In this document: positions 35,289 through 44,287 of the stretch, piece after piece
Numbering within the stretch: position 1 is the stretch's first letter
Layout of the letters: every line of letters starts with the position of its first letter
Source: Enterococcus hulanensis
GTDB lineage: Bacteria > Bacillota > Bacilli > Lactobacillales > Enterococcaceae
Assembly: GCF_005405485.1 (NCBI RefSeq)
Contig: NZ_BJED01000003.1
Coordinates: 219,192-283,191 of the forward strand
DNA length: 64,000 nt
Direction of reading: 5' to 3'
The notes under the pieces: generated by a model
Databases searched by the model: none
Told to the model about the DNA's origin: nothing
The model's input: only the letters and a program-made list of their open reading frames with translations
Made by a program: the position numbers and the translations under genes

Positions 35289-36377
35289 ATGATCGAAGTG
35301 ACTGCACCAGGCAAGCTGTACATTGCCGGCGAATATGCGGTAGTAGAACCGGGACATCCAGCGATCATCGTTGCGATCGATCAATTTATTTCGGTCTCGA
35401 TCGGTCCGGCAAAGAAAAGCGGCAGTATTCAATCCGCTCAATATAGCGACATGCCTATCCGCTGGACTCGTCGTAAAAATGAACTCGTCTTGGATATTCG
35501 TGACAATCCTTTCCATTATATTTTAGCGGCGATTCACTTTACCGAAAAATTCGCCCAAGAAAAAGGCAAAAAACTGGCTTTCTTTGATTTGAAAGTAACC
35601 AGCGAACTAGATAACTCCAACGGTCGAAAGTACGGCTTAGGTTCCAGCGGTGCTGTGACAGTAGCGACAGTCAAAGCACTAAACGCTTTTTACGAGCTAA
35701 ATCTTTCACAGCTTGAATTGTTCAAGCTGGCTACCCTGGCCCACTTAAATGTTCAAGGCAACGGCTCATGCGGGGATATCGCGGCAAGCTGTTATGGCGG
35801 CTGGCTAGCTTTTTCGACCTTTGATCATGACTGGGTGCTAGACAAGCTGGCATCTGAAAAGATGGCTACGCTGATCGAAAGTGATTGGCCAAACCTGCAG
35901 ATCGAACCTTTGCAGGTCCCAGAAGATTTGCGTTTATTGATTGGTTGGACCGGCAGCCCGGCGTCGACCTCTGATCTCGTGGATCAGGTCCATCGATCTC
36001 GCATCGAAAAGAAAACTTCCTACGAAAACTTTTTGAACGCCAGCAAAGAATGTGTAGATCAAATGATTCAAGGCTTCAAACAAAATGATATCGCCTTGAT
36101 CCAAAAAATGATTCGTAAAAATCGCAGCTTATTAAATCAATTAACCAGTCTAAGCAACGTATCGATTGAAACCGAAGAATTGAAACGGCTGAATGATCTG
36201 GCAGAACAATATGGCGGTGCCGCTAAATCATCCGGCGCTGGCGGAGGCGACTGCGGGATCGTGATCGTTGATAAACGGGCAGGTATCCTGCCGTTGATGA
36301 GCTCATGGGAAAAGGCCGGCATCACGCCGCTGCCTTTACATGTCTATCATCTTACGGAGGATCGCCATGAATCGTAA
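35289..36377 (+). CDS. mvaK2: Phosphomevalonate kinase
   Basis: This 362-residue GHMP kinase makes mevalonate diphosphate. It begins MIEVTAPGKLYIAGEYAVVE, has the ATP loop KYGLGSSGAVTVATVKAL and ends with KSSGAGGGDCGIVIV. It follows the mvaD stop directly, with GAGGAGG in the preceding codons, so translation is probably coupled. Confidence 0.96.
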   Translation: MIEVTAPGKLYIAGEYAVVEPGHPAIIVAIDQFISVSIGPAKKSGSIQSAQYSDMPIRWTRRKNELVLDIRDNPFHYILAAIHFTEKFAQEKGKKLAFFDLKVTSELDNSNGRKYGLGSSGAVTVATVKALNAFYELNLSQLELFKLATLAHLNVQGNGSCGDIAASCYGGWLAFSTFDHDWVLDKLASEKMATLIESDWPNLQIEPLQVPEDLRLLIGWTGSPASTSDLVDQVHRSRIEKKTSYENFLNASKECVDQMIQGFKQNDIALIQKMIRKNRSLLNQLTSLSNVSIETEELKRLNDLAEQYGGAAKSSGAGGGDCGIVIVDKRAGILPLMSSWEKAGITPLPLHVYHLTEDRHES

Positions 36378-37410
36378 AGACGAACATGTTTCGCTCGCTC
36401 GGGCTTTCCATCAAAAGCCGAAGGAAAATGACTTTGACGATGTTCGCTTGATCCACTCTTCTTTGGTGAATACTCGACCAGAAGAGATCGATCTAAGTAC
36501 AGAAATTCTCGGGTTAAAGCTCAGCGCCCCTTTTTATATCAACGCAATGACTGGCGGCAGCGAGAAAACCAAGAAAATCAATCATGACTTAGCGATCATC
36601 GCCCGCGAAACGAATCTAATGATGGCGACCGGCTCAGTTAGTGCCGCTCTAAAAGATCCAAGCGTAGCGGATTCCTACACCGTCGTTCGAGAAGTAAATC
36701 CCAATGGCTTGATCTTAGGCAATATGGGGGCCGGCAGAACAAGCGACGATGCGAAAAAAATCGTCGACCTGCTTCAGGCGGATGGTTTTCAGATTCATCT
36801 GAATGTCCCGCAGGAACTGGTCATGCCTGAAGGGGATCGTGATTTTCATGAATGGTCAAAAAACATCGCAGAAACAGTCCAACAACTAGCAGTTCCAGTG
36901 ATCGTTAAAGAAGTTGGTTTTGGCATGAACAGAGAAACTATCCATCAGCTGCAAGCGCTAGGCGTAAAAGCGGTAGATGTTTCAGGCCGCGGCGGCACCA
37001 GCTTCTCTCAAATCGAAAATGCCCGCCGAAAAAAACGCGAATTGAATTATTTAGATGACTGGGGGCAATCAACGGTGATCTCCCTGTTGGAAGCACAAGA
37101 AATAAATGACTTAACGATTTTAGCTTCCGGCGGTATCCGCAATGCCTATGACATTTTCAAAGCTCTTTGTTTAGGCGCCAAAGCGGTTGGTATTTCCGCT
37201 GGTATTTTAGATCACCTTATCAGTAATGGCATTGACGCTACGGTGGAAATGATCGAAGACTGGAAAATTCAGCTTCGGCGTTTGTACCTGATGACTGATA
37301 AAGCAACGACTGCTGATCTAGTTCACAACCCGATCATCCTGAGCGGTGCACCCAAAGAATGGTGTGAAGCCCGCGGAATCGATTATAAAAAATTAGCCCT
37401 ACGCAGCTAA
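36367..37410 (+). CDS. fni: Type 2 isopentenyl-diphosphate isomerase
   Basis: This FMN- and NADPH-dependent enzyme of about 347 residues interconverts IPP and DMAPP. Motifs are RKDEHVSLA at the N-terminus, INAMTGGS, the FMN-phosphate loop SGGIRNAYDIFKALCLGA and VDVSGRGGTSF. The ATG overlaps the mvaK2 stop by 11 bases and has GGAGG upstream. It completes the mevalonate operon. Confidence 0.96.
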   Translation: MNRKDEHVSLARAFHQKPKENDFDDVRLIHSSLVNTRPEEIDLSTEILGLKLSAPFYINAMTGGSEKTKKINHDLAIIARETNLMMATGSVSAALKDPSVADSYTVVREVNPNGLILGNMGAGRTSDDAKKIVDLLQADGFQIHLNVPQELVMPEGDRDFHEWSKNIAETVQQLAVPVIVKEVGFGMNRETIHQLQALGVKAVDVSGRGGTSFSQIENARRKKRELNYLDDWGQSTVISLLEAQEINDLTILASGGIRNAYDIFKALCLGAKAVGISAGILDHLISNGIDATVEMIEDWKIQLRRLYLMTDKATTADLVHNPIILSGAPKEWCEARGIDYKKLALRS

Positions 37411-37412
37411 AA

Positions 37413-37446
37413 GAAGAGGCTGAGATCATTCGATCTCAGCCTCTTC
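37413..37446. terminator. Hairpin between fni and GntR gene
   Basis: The perfect 15-bp stem GAAGAGGCTGAGATC / GATCTCAGCCTCTTC has a 4-nt loop. The minus strand is followed by TTTT; the plus strand has no T-run. Part of it encodes the acidic C-terminus of the GntR regulator. Confidence 0.75.
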
Positions 37447-38073
37447 GTCTGTAAAGATATTTTCCTGAATCATTCCTTGTGCCTCTTCGGCTTTTCCTTC
37501 AAGCAATGCTCGATAGATTTTATTATGCAAACTCGTATTGTCCTGATAATCTTCCATTCGCAATACTTGCTGACTTAAATGCAGTTTGATATCCGGCAGC
37601 AGCTCATTGTACCACTTAATCAAAAAAGGATTCTGACTCATAGCGACGATCTGCTGATGGAATGCCAGATCAGCCTCAATGTATTCAGAGAATTTCCCCG
37701 CCTCCAGCAAATGATTCCGTTGAAACAATACTTCTTTTAAACGCAGCAGGTCTTTCTCACTTTGATGAACTGTTGCCAGCAATACTGCCTGTCCTTCGAT
37801 CATGGAACGTGCCCGCAAAAGATCACCAGTCGAAAACTCCCCGATACTGCCATTTTTAACAAAGGTTCCAGAGCCTTGCTTCACTTCCAAAACATTACTG
37901 AAGACTAGAATTTTTACTGCTTCTCGCAAAGTCGAGCGTCCAACACCGAAAATCTCCGCCAATTCCTTTTCGACCGGCAGCTTATCTCCGATCGTCAGCT
38001 CGTTTTGTTGAATGTAATTTTCTAACTGTTGAATCGTTTCGTTCACCAGACTCCGATTTTTCGTCATTTTCAT
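37426..38073 (-). CDS. FadR-type GntR transcriptional regulator
   Basis: This 215-residue protein has an N-terminal winged helix (TIGDKLPVEKELAEIFGVGRSTLREAVKILVFSNVLEVKQGSGTFV). Its C-terminal FCD-type helical ligand domain contains the metal-site-like residues EADLAFHQQIV and HNKIYRALLEG. Its first 92 bases overlap the 3' end of the MFS gene in another frame. The ribosome site AAGGA lies inside that gene. It probably regulates its MFS partner in response to a small metabolite. Confidence 0.9.
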   Translation of the reverse strand: MKMTKNRSLVNETIQQLENYIQQNELTIGDKLPVEKELAEIFGVGRSTLREAVKILVFSNVLEVKQGSGTFVKNGSIGEFSTGDLLRARSMIEGQAVLLATVHQSEKDLLRLKEVLFQRNHLLEAGKFSEYIEADLAFHQQIVAMSQNPFLIKWYNELLPDIKLHLSQQVLRMEDYQDNTSLHNKIYRALLEGKAEEAQGMIQENIFTDEEAEIE

Positions 38074-39208
38074 AGCCTCTTCCTTGGATTGTCAGCAGCA
38101 AGATCCCGCCACACAAAATAATCATAACATATAAAAAGACATTGAAGGTTTGAAAAATATCTACCGTTACACCTAAAAGAATCGGAATCACTCCACCGAC
38201 AATATAGCCAAAGGATTGTACCATACCAGTCCACAAGCTAGCTTCCATCGGATCATCACTCGCCCGCAGCGGTAGCAGCATAGCGATCGGAAAATAACCG
38301 CCCAAGCCAAAACCGAGCAAAACAATCCCGCCAATCAGCAAGAAAAAGTAACTCGTCAGCAAACAACCCACTCCCAGTAAAATCATGGCACCGCAGATCA
38401 TTATCCAGCTGCGGGTACTCCCCCAATGATCCATCAACACCGGAATAATAAAGCTGAAGATCATTTGCACAATCACAAATATGGTCAAATACTGACTAGC
38501 ATCAACGCGAGTGAAGCCTTTTTGAACAAGCAACTCCACTAGCCATGTACTAACACCATAAAACATCCCTGATTGCAGACCGAAGAACAAAACCATTTTC
38601 CATGCCTGAATCTTCTTTAATGGAAAACCATTTGAGACTGGCGATGCCGTGGCCACGTTCGCTGCCTTTTGTCTCATCACAAAATACCAGACACCGCCGG
38701 CAACGATCGCGAACACACCCCAGCTTCCCAACGCAAAAGACCAAGAATGTTCTGCTAATAAAAGACTAAATTTCGAAGCAGTCGCCGAACCGATCCCCAT
38801 ACTGATCGAATACACGCCGATTAGTAACCCTGTTTGCTGCGGGAAAAATTCTTTGATCAAACTTGAAAGCAGCGGTCCGATAATCGCGATTGAAAAACCG
38901 ATCACGATAGCGGAAAGGACTAAACTCAAATAATTGGAAAGCAAACTCCGGCTGGCAGTCCCTATTGCCAGTAAAAACAAGCAAAGTAAAATGCTGCGAT
39001 CACGACCAAACTGCTGCTGCATCCGTTTAACCCCAAAAGCCATCACTCCCATACAGATTACCGGAATACTCGTTAACAAGCTCACCTGAAAATTATTCAG
39101 CTGCAAATCCTGCTTGATCAATCCAATCAACGGCGGTATCGAAGAAATCCCCAAACGCAGATTCAAGGCTACGATAAAAACCACAAAAATCATTTTCTTA
39201 TTTTTCAT
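37982..39208 (-). CDS. MFS transporter, CynX/NimT-like
   Basis: This membrane protein of about 408 residues has twelve predicted helices. The first (IFVVFIVALNLRLGISSIPPLIGLIKQDL) is typical of the cyanate/nitroimidazole transporter group. The hydrophilic last 35 or so residues (ENDEKSESGERNDSTV) are the out-of-frame reading of the GntR gene start and are unlikely to be conserved, so the frame may have been extended by a frameshift or stop loss. The ATG used has GAGAGGAG upstream. The substrate is unknown. Confidence 0.88.
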   Translation of the reverse strand: MKNKKMIFVVFIVALNLRLGISSIPPLIGLIKQDLQLNNFQVSLLTSIPVICMGVMAFGVKRMQQQFGRDRSILLCLFLLAIGTASRSLLSNYLSLVLSAIVIGFSIAIIGPLLSSLIKEFFPQQTGLLIGVYSISMGIGSATASKFSLLLAEHSWSFALGSWGVFAIVAGGVWYFVMRQKAANVATASPVSNGFPLKKIQAWKMVLFFGLQSGMFYGVSTWLVELLVQKGFTRVDASQYLTIFVIVQMIFSFIIPVLMDHWGSTRSWIMICGAMILLGVGCLLTSYFFLLIGGIVLLGFGLGGYFPIAMLLPLRASDDPMEASLWTGMVQSFGYIVGGVIPILLGVTVDIFQTFNVFLYVMIILCGGILLLTIQGRGYENDEKSESGERNDSTVRKLHSTKRADDRR

Positions 39209-39330
39209 AAATTGCTCCTCTCTAAAATTCATCTGATGTATTTTGAATTCATCATATCATTTAGAAAAGAGCTTGGCAATTTTTTCTGAACATATCCAGC
39301 TCACCTTCGTAAAGTGTAGAAAGTTGGCAT

Positions 39331-39360
39331 AAAAAAAAGAAACCCATGAATGGATTTCTT
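39331..39360 (-). terminator. Terminator of hypothetical protein gene
   Basis: On the minus strand GAAATCCATTCATGGGTTTC forms a short hairpin followed by T8. Confidence 0.8.
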
Positions 39361-39833
39361 TATCTTCTAAGTAATCGTTGAAGCCAATTTTTCTTTTCGC
39401 CGATTCGAATGTTTCCGCTGATTTTTTTTGCATCCAGCATTGATTGGAAAAAGATATTGTCTTGTAATAATAATTGGTTGATAATCTGCAGACGTCTTAA
39501 ATGTTTTTTCTTATGCTCATCAAAATCCAGATCTTCCGGCGGATTTTCAGATACCTCAAGCCGCGCATAGTCTCTTTGGACGAGCTTCATTAGTTCATAT
39601 TGCTGTGTTAAAAGACGATTAATTTGTTTGATTTCAGGTAGCGTTACAGAAACTTTCGAATCCGAGGGAGCCAAGCGATTCAACGCGGCAACATAATCCT
39701 GCATATCCAACATAAAAATATGATTGGATTTGCTTGCCATTAATTTTTTCTCATTCGCCAAATAATCAATTAACGCACCTAATCGTGCATTTGATTCACC
39801 TAGTTCTTTTAACTCTCGTTTCAGTTTCTCCAT
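39360..39833 (-). CDS. Hypothetical helical cytoplasmic protein
   Basis: This protein of about 157 residues starts MEKLKRELKELGESNARLG. It is hydrophilic and mostly helical, with coiled-coil-like heptads at the N-terminus and a basic end (KKNWLQRLLRR). It has no signal peptide or membrane segment. I do not recognise a family. The ATG was chosen because GGAAGG lies about 10 nt before it; a GTG start 16 codons upstream is possible. It is a single-gene unit with its own terminator. Confidence 0.6.
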   Translation of the reverse strand: MEKLKRELKELGESNARLGALIDYLANEKKLMASKSNHIFMLDMQDYVAALNRLAPSDSKVSVTLPEIKQINRLLTQQYELMKLVQRDYARLEVSENPPEDLDFDEHKKKHLRRLQIINQLLLQDNIFFQSMLDAKKISGNIRIGEKKNWLQRLLRR

Positions 39834-39994
39834 GCCTTCGAACCCTTCCTCTTTTCCTAATTCTAGTCTATCGTTTTTCACAGCCTATAACAATCAAAGA
39901 GATTCATTTTATCTAAAAAAAATGAATGTTTTAAATAAAAACAATTAAATTTATTTTTTTCTAAAAAATACATAATGTTTCCGTGAACAGCCCG

Positions 39995-40023
39995 CAAAAA
40001 AAGAGCCCTCATAATGAGGACTC
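39995..40023 (-). terminator. Terminator of adhE
   Basis: The stem GAGTCCTCAT / ATGAGGGCTC (one mismatch) is followed by T7 on the minus strand. Confidence 0.88.
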
Positions 40024-40033
40024 CTGCTAAGCT

Positions 40034-42634
40034 CTAAGCTTTGTAATCGTAAGCTGTTACGATGATTTCTTTCAACTCGCTGATCAATGGTTCTTTCGGA
40101 TTAGCTGTTGTACATTGGTCTTCGTAAGCTAACTCAGACATACGATCAACTGTTGTATTCAATGTTTCTTGAGTCACGCCTTGCGCTTTCAAGTTCATGT
40201 CGATACCAACAGTTACACCTAAGTTGTAAACTGCTTCGATCAATGCTTCGACTAATTCTGCTGTTGTATTACCTTTAAGTCCTAAGAACTTAGCGATATC
40301 AGCGTAGTCAGTGTCTGCACGGAAGTAGTCATATTTAGGGAACATCGCATGTTTTTGCGGATCTTTGGCATTGTAACGGATGATATGAGGCAATAGAATT
40401 GCGTTCGTACGTCCGTGAGGAATCCCGTATTCTCCACCGATCTTATGAGCGATTGAGTGACAAATTCCCAAGAATGCATTGGCAAAGGCCATACCAGCCA
40501 TTGCTGATGCGTTATGCATTTTTTCACGAGCTTCTGGATCAGCTGTTTTAACTGATGTTTCAAGGTTTTCAAAGACAAGTTTGATTGCTTGTAAGCTCAA
40601 GCCGCGAGTGTAGTCAGATGCCATAACAGATACATAAGACTCGATCGCATGAGTTAATACGTCCATACCAGTGTCAGCAGTTACTGAAGCAGGTACTGTC
40701 ATAACAAATTGCGGGTCAACGATCGCTACGTCCGGTGTTAACGCGTAATCTGCTAATGGGTATTTCACGTGTGTTTCGCTATCTGTGATAACGGCAAATG
40801 GTGTTACTTCAGAACCTGTACCAGATGTTGTCGGGATACATACGAACTGAGTTTTTTCAGGTTTGCCGATATTGTACGTACGTTTACGGATATCCAAGAA
40901 TTTTTGTTTCGCGCCGAAGAATGAAGTGTCTGGGTGTTCAAAGAACATCCACATACCTTTCGCCGCATCCATCGCTGATCCACCACCTAAAGCAATAACT
41001 GTATCAGGTTTGAAGTCATTGAACATTTCTAAACCTTTGTAAACAGTGTTTGTTGAAGGGTTAGGCTCAACATCAGAGAATACTTCGATTTTCACGTCAT
41101 TTTTACGACGTCCTAGAACTTCGCGAACGATGTCAGCATAACCAAATTGAACCATACCAGGGTCACAAACTAACATAACACGTTCAACGTTTTCCATTTG
41201 TGTCAAATACAATAGAGAGTTCTTTTCGAAGTAGATTTTTGATGGTAATTTAAACCATTGCATATTATTTCTCCGTTTCGCTATAGTTTTAACATTGATT
41301 AAGTTAATAGCAGATACGTTCTTAGATACAGAGTTCTTACCGTATGAACCACAACCAAGAGTCAATGATGGGATCATTTCATTATAGATATCACCGATAC
41401 CGCCTTCAGCAGATGGTGAATTTACTAAAATACGGCAAGCTTTCATACGCAAACCAAATTTCACTTGTAAATCTTCGTCTTCAGTATGGATAACTGCTGT
41501 ATGTCCTAATCCGCCTAATTCAAGCATGCCTTGGCAAAGATCGAATCCATGTACATGGTCGTTTGCTTTGATCATAGCTAAAACTGGAGAAAGTTTTTCA
41601 CGAGATAATGGGTAATCAGCACCCACACCGTCTAATTCTGCAATCAGAATCTTCGTGCCTGCAGGAACTTTGATGCCTGCACGTTGTGCGATATCTTCAG
41701 CTGAATGACCAACGATCGCAGGGTTAACTGCGTATTTGCCTTCGTTCATTACAGCGTCTTCTAATCTCTTCAATTCTGCTTTTTTCACTACGTAGACTTG
41801 ATGTGCTTGGAATTCAGCTTTCACTTCTTCGTAGACTTCTTTGTCAACGATGACAGCTTGTTCAGAAGCACAGATCATACCGTTATCAAATGATTTTGAT
41901 ACGATCAAGTCGTTTACTGCGCGTTTGATTTTTGCAGTTTTTTCGATATATGAAGGTACGTTACCGGCACCAACACCTAAAGCTGGTTTACCAGTTGAGT
42001 ATGCTGATTTAACCATGCCAGGTCCGCCTGTCGCAAGAACGATTGCTACGCCTGGGTGGTTCATTAACATTGATGTTGCGTCGATCGATGGCTTTTCGAT
42101 CCATTGGATACAGTTTTCAGGAGCGCCCGCTGCGATTGCAGCATCACGAACGATACGTGCAGCTTCAGCTGAACATTTTTGAGCACTTGGGTGGAATGCA
42201 AATACGATTGGATTCCCTGTTTTCAATGCAATCATTGATTTGAAGATCGTAGTAGAAGTTGGGTTAGTTGTAGGTGTTACCCCGCAAACAACGCCGACAG
42301 GTCCGGCAACTTCAATTAAACCTTTTTGTTTGTCTTCACCGATTACGCCAACTGTTTTGTCATGCTTGATGCTGTTCCAGATATACTCTGATGCATACAT
42401 GTTTTTGATTGCTTTATCTTCAACAACCCCGCGGCCAGTTTCTTCAACCGCCATTTTTGCTAACATCATATGTTTGTCTAGTGCAGCCATTGCCATTTCG
42501 TGAACGATATGGTCAACTTTTTCTTGATCGAAATCTTCCATTTCTTTCAGAGCAACATTTGCTTTTGTCGCCAGTTCATCAATCACTTGCTCAACGCTGA
42601 TCGCGTCTTTTTCCTTTTCAATCGCTTTAGCCAT
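40034..42634 (-). CDS. adhE: Bifunctional acetaldehyde-CoA/alcohol dehydrogenase
   Basis: This 866-residue fusion enzyme reduces acetyl-CoA to acetaldehyde and then ethanol, re-oxidising NADH in fermentation. The N-terminal aldehyde dehydrogenase half (about residues 1-440) has the catalytic Cys in DNGMICASEQAV. The C-terminal iron-dependent alcohol dehydrogenase half has the nucleotide motif ALGGGSAMDAAKG and metal-binding His residues in HAIESYVSV, CHSIAHKIGG and PHGRTNAILLPH. The ATG with AGGAGG upstream gives the family's usual start MAKAIEKEKD; a longer frame runs into the promoter. A Rex-type operator and cre-like site lie upstream. Confidence 0.96.
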   Translation of the reverse strand: MAKAIEKEKDAISVEQVIDELATKANVALKEMEDFDQEKVDHIVHEMAMAALDKHMMLAKMAVEETGRGVVEDKAIKNMYASEYIWNSIKHDKTVGVIGEDKQKGLIEVAGPVGVVCGVTPTTNPTSTTIFKSMIALKTGNPIVFAFHPSAQKCSAEAARIVRDAAIAAGAPENCIQWIEKPSIDATSMLMNHPGVAIVLATGGPGMVKSAYSTGKPALGVGAGNVPSYIEKTAKIKRAVNDLIVSKSFDNGMICASEQAVIVDKEVYEEVKAEFQAHQVYVVKKAELKRLEDAVMNEGKYAVNPAIVGHSAEDIAQRAGIKVPAGTKILIAELDGVGADYPLSREKLSPVLAMIKANDHVHGFDLCQGMLELGGLGHTAVIHTEDEDLQVKFGLRMKACRILVNSPSAEGGIGDIYNEMIPSLTLGCGSYGKNSVSKNVSAINLINVKTIAKRRNNMQWFKLPSKIYFEKNSLLYLTQMENVERVMLVCDPGMVQFGYADIVREVLGRRKNDVKIEVFSDVEPNPSTNTVYKGLEMFNDFKPDTVIALGGGSAMDAAKGMWMFFEHPDTSFFGAKQKFLDIRKRTYNIGKPEKTQFVCIPTTSGTGSEVTPFAVITDSETHVKYPLADYALTPDVAIVDPQFVMTVPASVTADTGMDVLTHAIESYVSVMASDYTRGLSLQAIKLVFENLETSVKTADPEAREKMHNASAMAGMAFANAFLGICHSIAHKIGGEYGIPHGRTNAILLPHIIRYNAKDPQKHAMFPKYDYFRADTDYADIAKFLGLKGNTTAELVEALIEAVYNLGVTVGIDMNLKAQGVTQETLNTTVDRMSELAYEDQCTTANPKEPLISELKEIIVTAYDYKA

Positions 42635-42676
42635 GTGTATCCTCCTAAAAATTTTTGTGTTACTTTTCACATACAC

Positions 42677-42705
42677 ATCATACAACACCCGCAAACGTTT
42701 GTAAA
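42677..42705 (-). promoter_or_regulatory. adhE promoter with overlapping cre-like site
   Basis: TTTACA (42700-42705) and TATGAT (42677-42682) are separated by exactly 17 nt on the minus strand. The spacer carries the palindrome GCAAACGTTTGT (42691-42702), close to the catabolite-response consensus core AANCGNTT, which overlaps the -35. Confidence 0.75.
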
Positions 42706-42711
42706 TACTTT

Positions 42712-42729
42712 TTGTGATTTTTTTCACAC
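42712..42729. promoter_or_regulatory. Rex-type operator of adhE
   Basis: TTGTGA-N6-TCACAC matches the redox repressor Rex consensus (TTGTGA-N6-TCACAA) at all but one base. It lies six bases upstream of the adhE -35. NADH-dependent derepression of adhE is established for this family. Confidence 0.78.
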
Positions 42730-42877
42730 TAATACTTTTAATTATCAAATGCCATCATAACGCGAATTAAGTAACACATGCTTTTTTATCTCTTTCATGA
42801 ACTATTCTATATTTAATAGAACTTTTTTCACAAATTATATGCAAGCCCAAACCTGAAATGTAGAGTTTCATTATTTA

Positions 42878-42920
42878 AAAACAGCAGTAGAGAAGTTTTT
42901 TTACTTCTCTACTGCTGTTT
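42878..42920 (-). terminator. Terminator at the end of the decayed effector module
   Basis: The perfect 18-bp stem AAACAGCAGTAGAGAAGT / ACTTCTCTACTGCTGTTT has a 7-nt loop. On the minus strand it is followed by T5. Confidence 0.8.
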
Positions 42921-43070
42921 CACTAGCTTTTCATCAAACAGAAGCTTGCCCTACTCATGGTCTTTTTCAACTTTTCCAATGATTAATGATTTTAGCTGTA
43001 AAGTCTTCTAACGATTTAATTGATTTATCTGCTACCTTCTTACCTATACAATAAATACAGCTAGCTTTTA

Positions 43071-43091
43071 TTAACTATTAGCAACTTGATT
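43071..43091. repeat. 21-base direct repeat, copy 1
   Basis: This segment, beginning TTAACTATTAGCAACT, recurs exactly at 44585-44605. Both copies lie just past the 3' end of an immunity-type gene, followed by similar TAGAG-GCATTTTT text. Confidence 0.85.
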
Positions 43092-43156
43092 AGTAAGTAT
43101 ATCCTTACTGGTCAAGGCTCTATCTTCCTGATTCCGCCGAGTGGTAGAGGGCATTT

Positions 43157-43543
43157 TTATATTGTTTTCAAATACTCTATTTCTTCTTCTGTCCATTTTT
43201 TACGAACTAAAATATCTATTTTTTTTAAATCTTCAAATATCTTACCCCACTCTTTTGAAATTTTTACTGAATTAACATTCCATAATGGACCATTTATCAT
43301 CTCAAACAATTCATTTCTTATATTTTTTGCCAGACTATAAATATCTTCATCTATAATTCCTTCATTTTTTAATCTATCTAAAGTATAAGGACTTAAATAC
43401 GCTACGATATCTCCTAGAAAGTCTTCAAAAATGTAATTGTAAAGCTCTTGATCAGTCATATTTTCTAGATTATTTTTTATTTTCAAACTATTAAAAAAAA
43501 CATTAAAAGATTCACCAATCGTTAATTCCTTCAAATTTCTCAT
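43157..43543 (-). CDS. Putative immunity protein (orphan)
   Basis: This 128-residue soluble, acidic, helical protein starts MRNLKELTIGESFNVFFNSLK. It begins two bases after the stop of a truncated toxin tail, the usual toxin-immunity coupling. Its N-terminus is related to the fragment at 44123-44224 (both have GESF followed by LK). The ribosome site is weak. I cannot name the family. It probably protects against a T7SS toxin of neighbouring strains whose gene is now lost here. Confidence 0.6.
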   Translation of the reverse strand: MRNLKELTIGESFNVFFNSLKIKNNLENMTDQELYNYIFEDFLGDIVAYLSPYTLDRLKNEGIIDEDIYSLAKNIRNELFEMINGPLWNVNSVKISKEWGKIFEDLKKIDILVRKKWTEEEIEYLKTI

Positions 43544-43545
43544 CT

Positions 43546-43704
43546 CTATTCTATTATTACTAAAGTTGCTCCATCATCTGGTGTTGGAACATAATTATCA
43601 CTAGGTTTTATTACCTTTACTTTTCCTGTTTTCCCCGATGAGAGCCCATAATATGATCCTGTATGGATACCTTCTCCTGGGTGATAGAATACCATTCCAT
43701 CTCC
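43546..43704 (-). pseudogene. Orphan polymorphic-toxin C-terminal fragment
   Basis: The frame reads GMVFYHPGEGIHTGSYYGL, then SSGKTGKVKVI, and ends DDGATLVIIE. This is the style of a polymorphic toxin C-terminus. It is preceded directly by an in-frame stop, so no start or N-terminal LXG part remains. Its stop is two bases before the immunity-like gene. It is best explained as the last piece of a second toxin left by recombination. Confidence 0.6.
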
Positions 43705-43752
43705 TTAGCTTGTCTATCCAATTAGCTAGGAATCTTTTTTGATTCTAATTTT

Positions 43753-44145
43753 TTATGGTTTTTGACTGAGAATATAATCAATCCTAGACTTAACATCTAC
43801 ACTAGTTTCTACGACATCAAACTCTTCTTTGATTTTGGTAAGATAGACTTCAAAATCCTGTTTCAATTGATTAAATTGAACGTTTTCTGGATCAAACAAG
43901 TCATCGAAGTTAAAATCTAATTTTTTATATAAAAAATCAGGTAATTCTTTTCTAGCTATTCCTTCAAGAGCCAGAATAATCAAGTAAGAATATTTTATTG
44001 CCTTACTTTTATTTATATTCTGCCACTCTTCTTCAATAATTTTTGCACTAGCTTGTGTAAATGTAAATCCATCTACATTTATATATTCATCTAAATCTAG
44101 TTTAATAGCCTCTATCATCTCTTCATGTGTTGGCAATTCCCTCAT
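43753..44145 (-). CDS. Putative immunity protein (Imm3-like?)
   Basis: This soluble acidic protein of about 130 residues starts MRELPTHEEMIEAIKLDLDEY and contains WQNINKSKAIKYSYLIILAL. Its size, composition and place among toxin fragments suggest an immunity protein, perhaps of the Imm3 group, but I am not certain. The start is unclear: the ATG has GAGG at 10 nt, with TTG codons just upstream. It overlaps a short fragment of another immunity gene, showing that modules were joined by recombination. Confidence 0.55.
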   Translation of the reverse strand: MRELPTHEEMIEAIKLDLDEYINVDGFTFTQASAKIIEEEWQNINKSKAIKYSYLIILALEGIARKELPDFLYKKLDFNFDDLFDPENVQFNQLKQDFEVYLTKIKEEFDVVETSVDVKSRIDYILSQKP

Positions 44146-44224
44146 CAACAAAGTACCTCATTTCAATATTAGAATGCTTCAACGTTTCTAAAAACAGGTC
44201 AAATGATTCTCCAACTCTAATCAT
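44123..44224 (-). pseudogene. Truncated immunity gene fragment
   Basis: This 33-residue frame starts with an ATG and good ribosome site (AGAGAGG) and reads RVGESFDLFLETLKHSN. That resembles the N-terminus of the immunity protein at 43157 (TIGESFNVFFNSLKIKN). It then runs into unrelated sequence and stops inside the next gene. A recombination remnant. Confidence 0.5.
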
Positions 44225-44287
44225 AATATTTTTACCTCTCTTCTCATTTAGTCAATTCGTATCGCTGTTCCTCCACCTTCTCTATTA

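Larger units (their letters stand above)
42635..43156. other. Intergenic region adhE / effector module
   Basis: This stretch of about 520 bp has no intact gene. From left to right it holds the adhE promoter with cre-like and Rex sites, a large terminator hairpin, a minus-strand fragment at about 42970-43060 that reads like the tail of a small protein (KSLEDFTAKIINHWKS then stop), and a 21-base repeat shared with the next module. Confidence 0.6.

Noticed and set aside
43541..43700. Frame starting at the ATG (43700) with a good AAGGAG site, giving about 27 codons
   Set aside because: It lies in another frame across the toxin tail. The toxin-like frame has recognisable residues and ends two bases before the immunity gene, so that reading was preferred.
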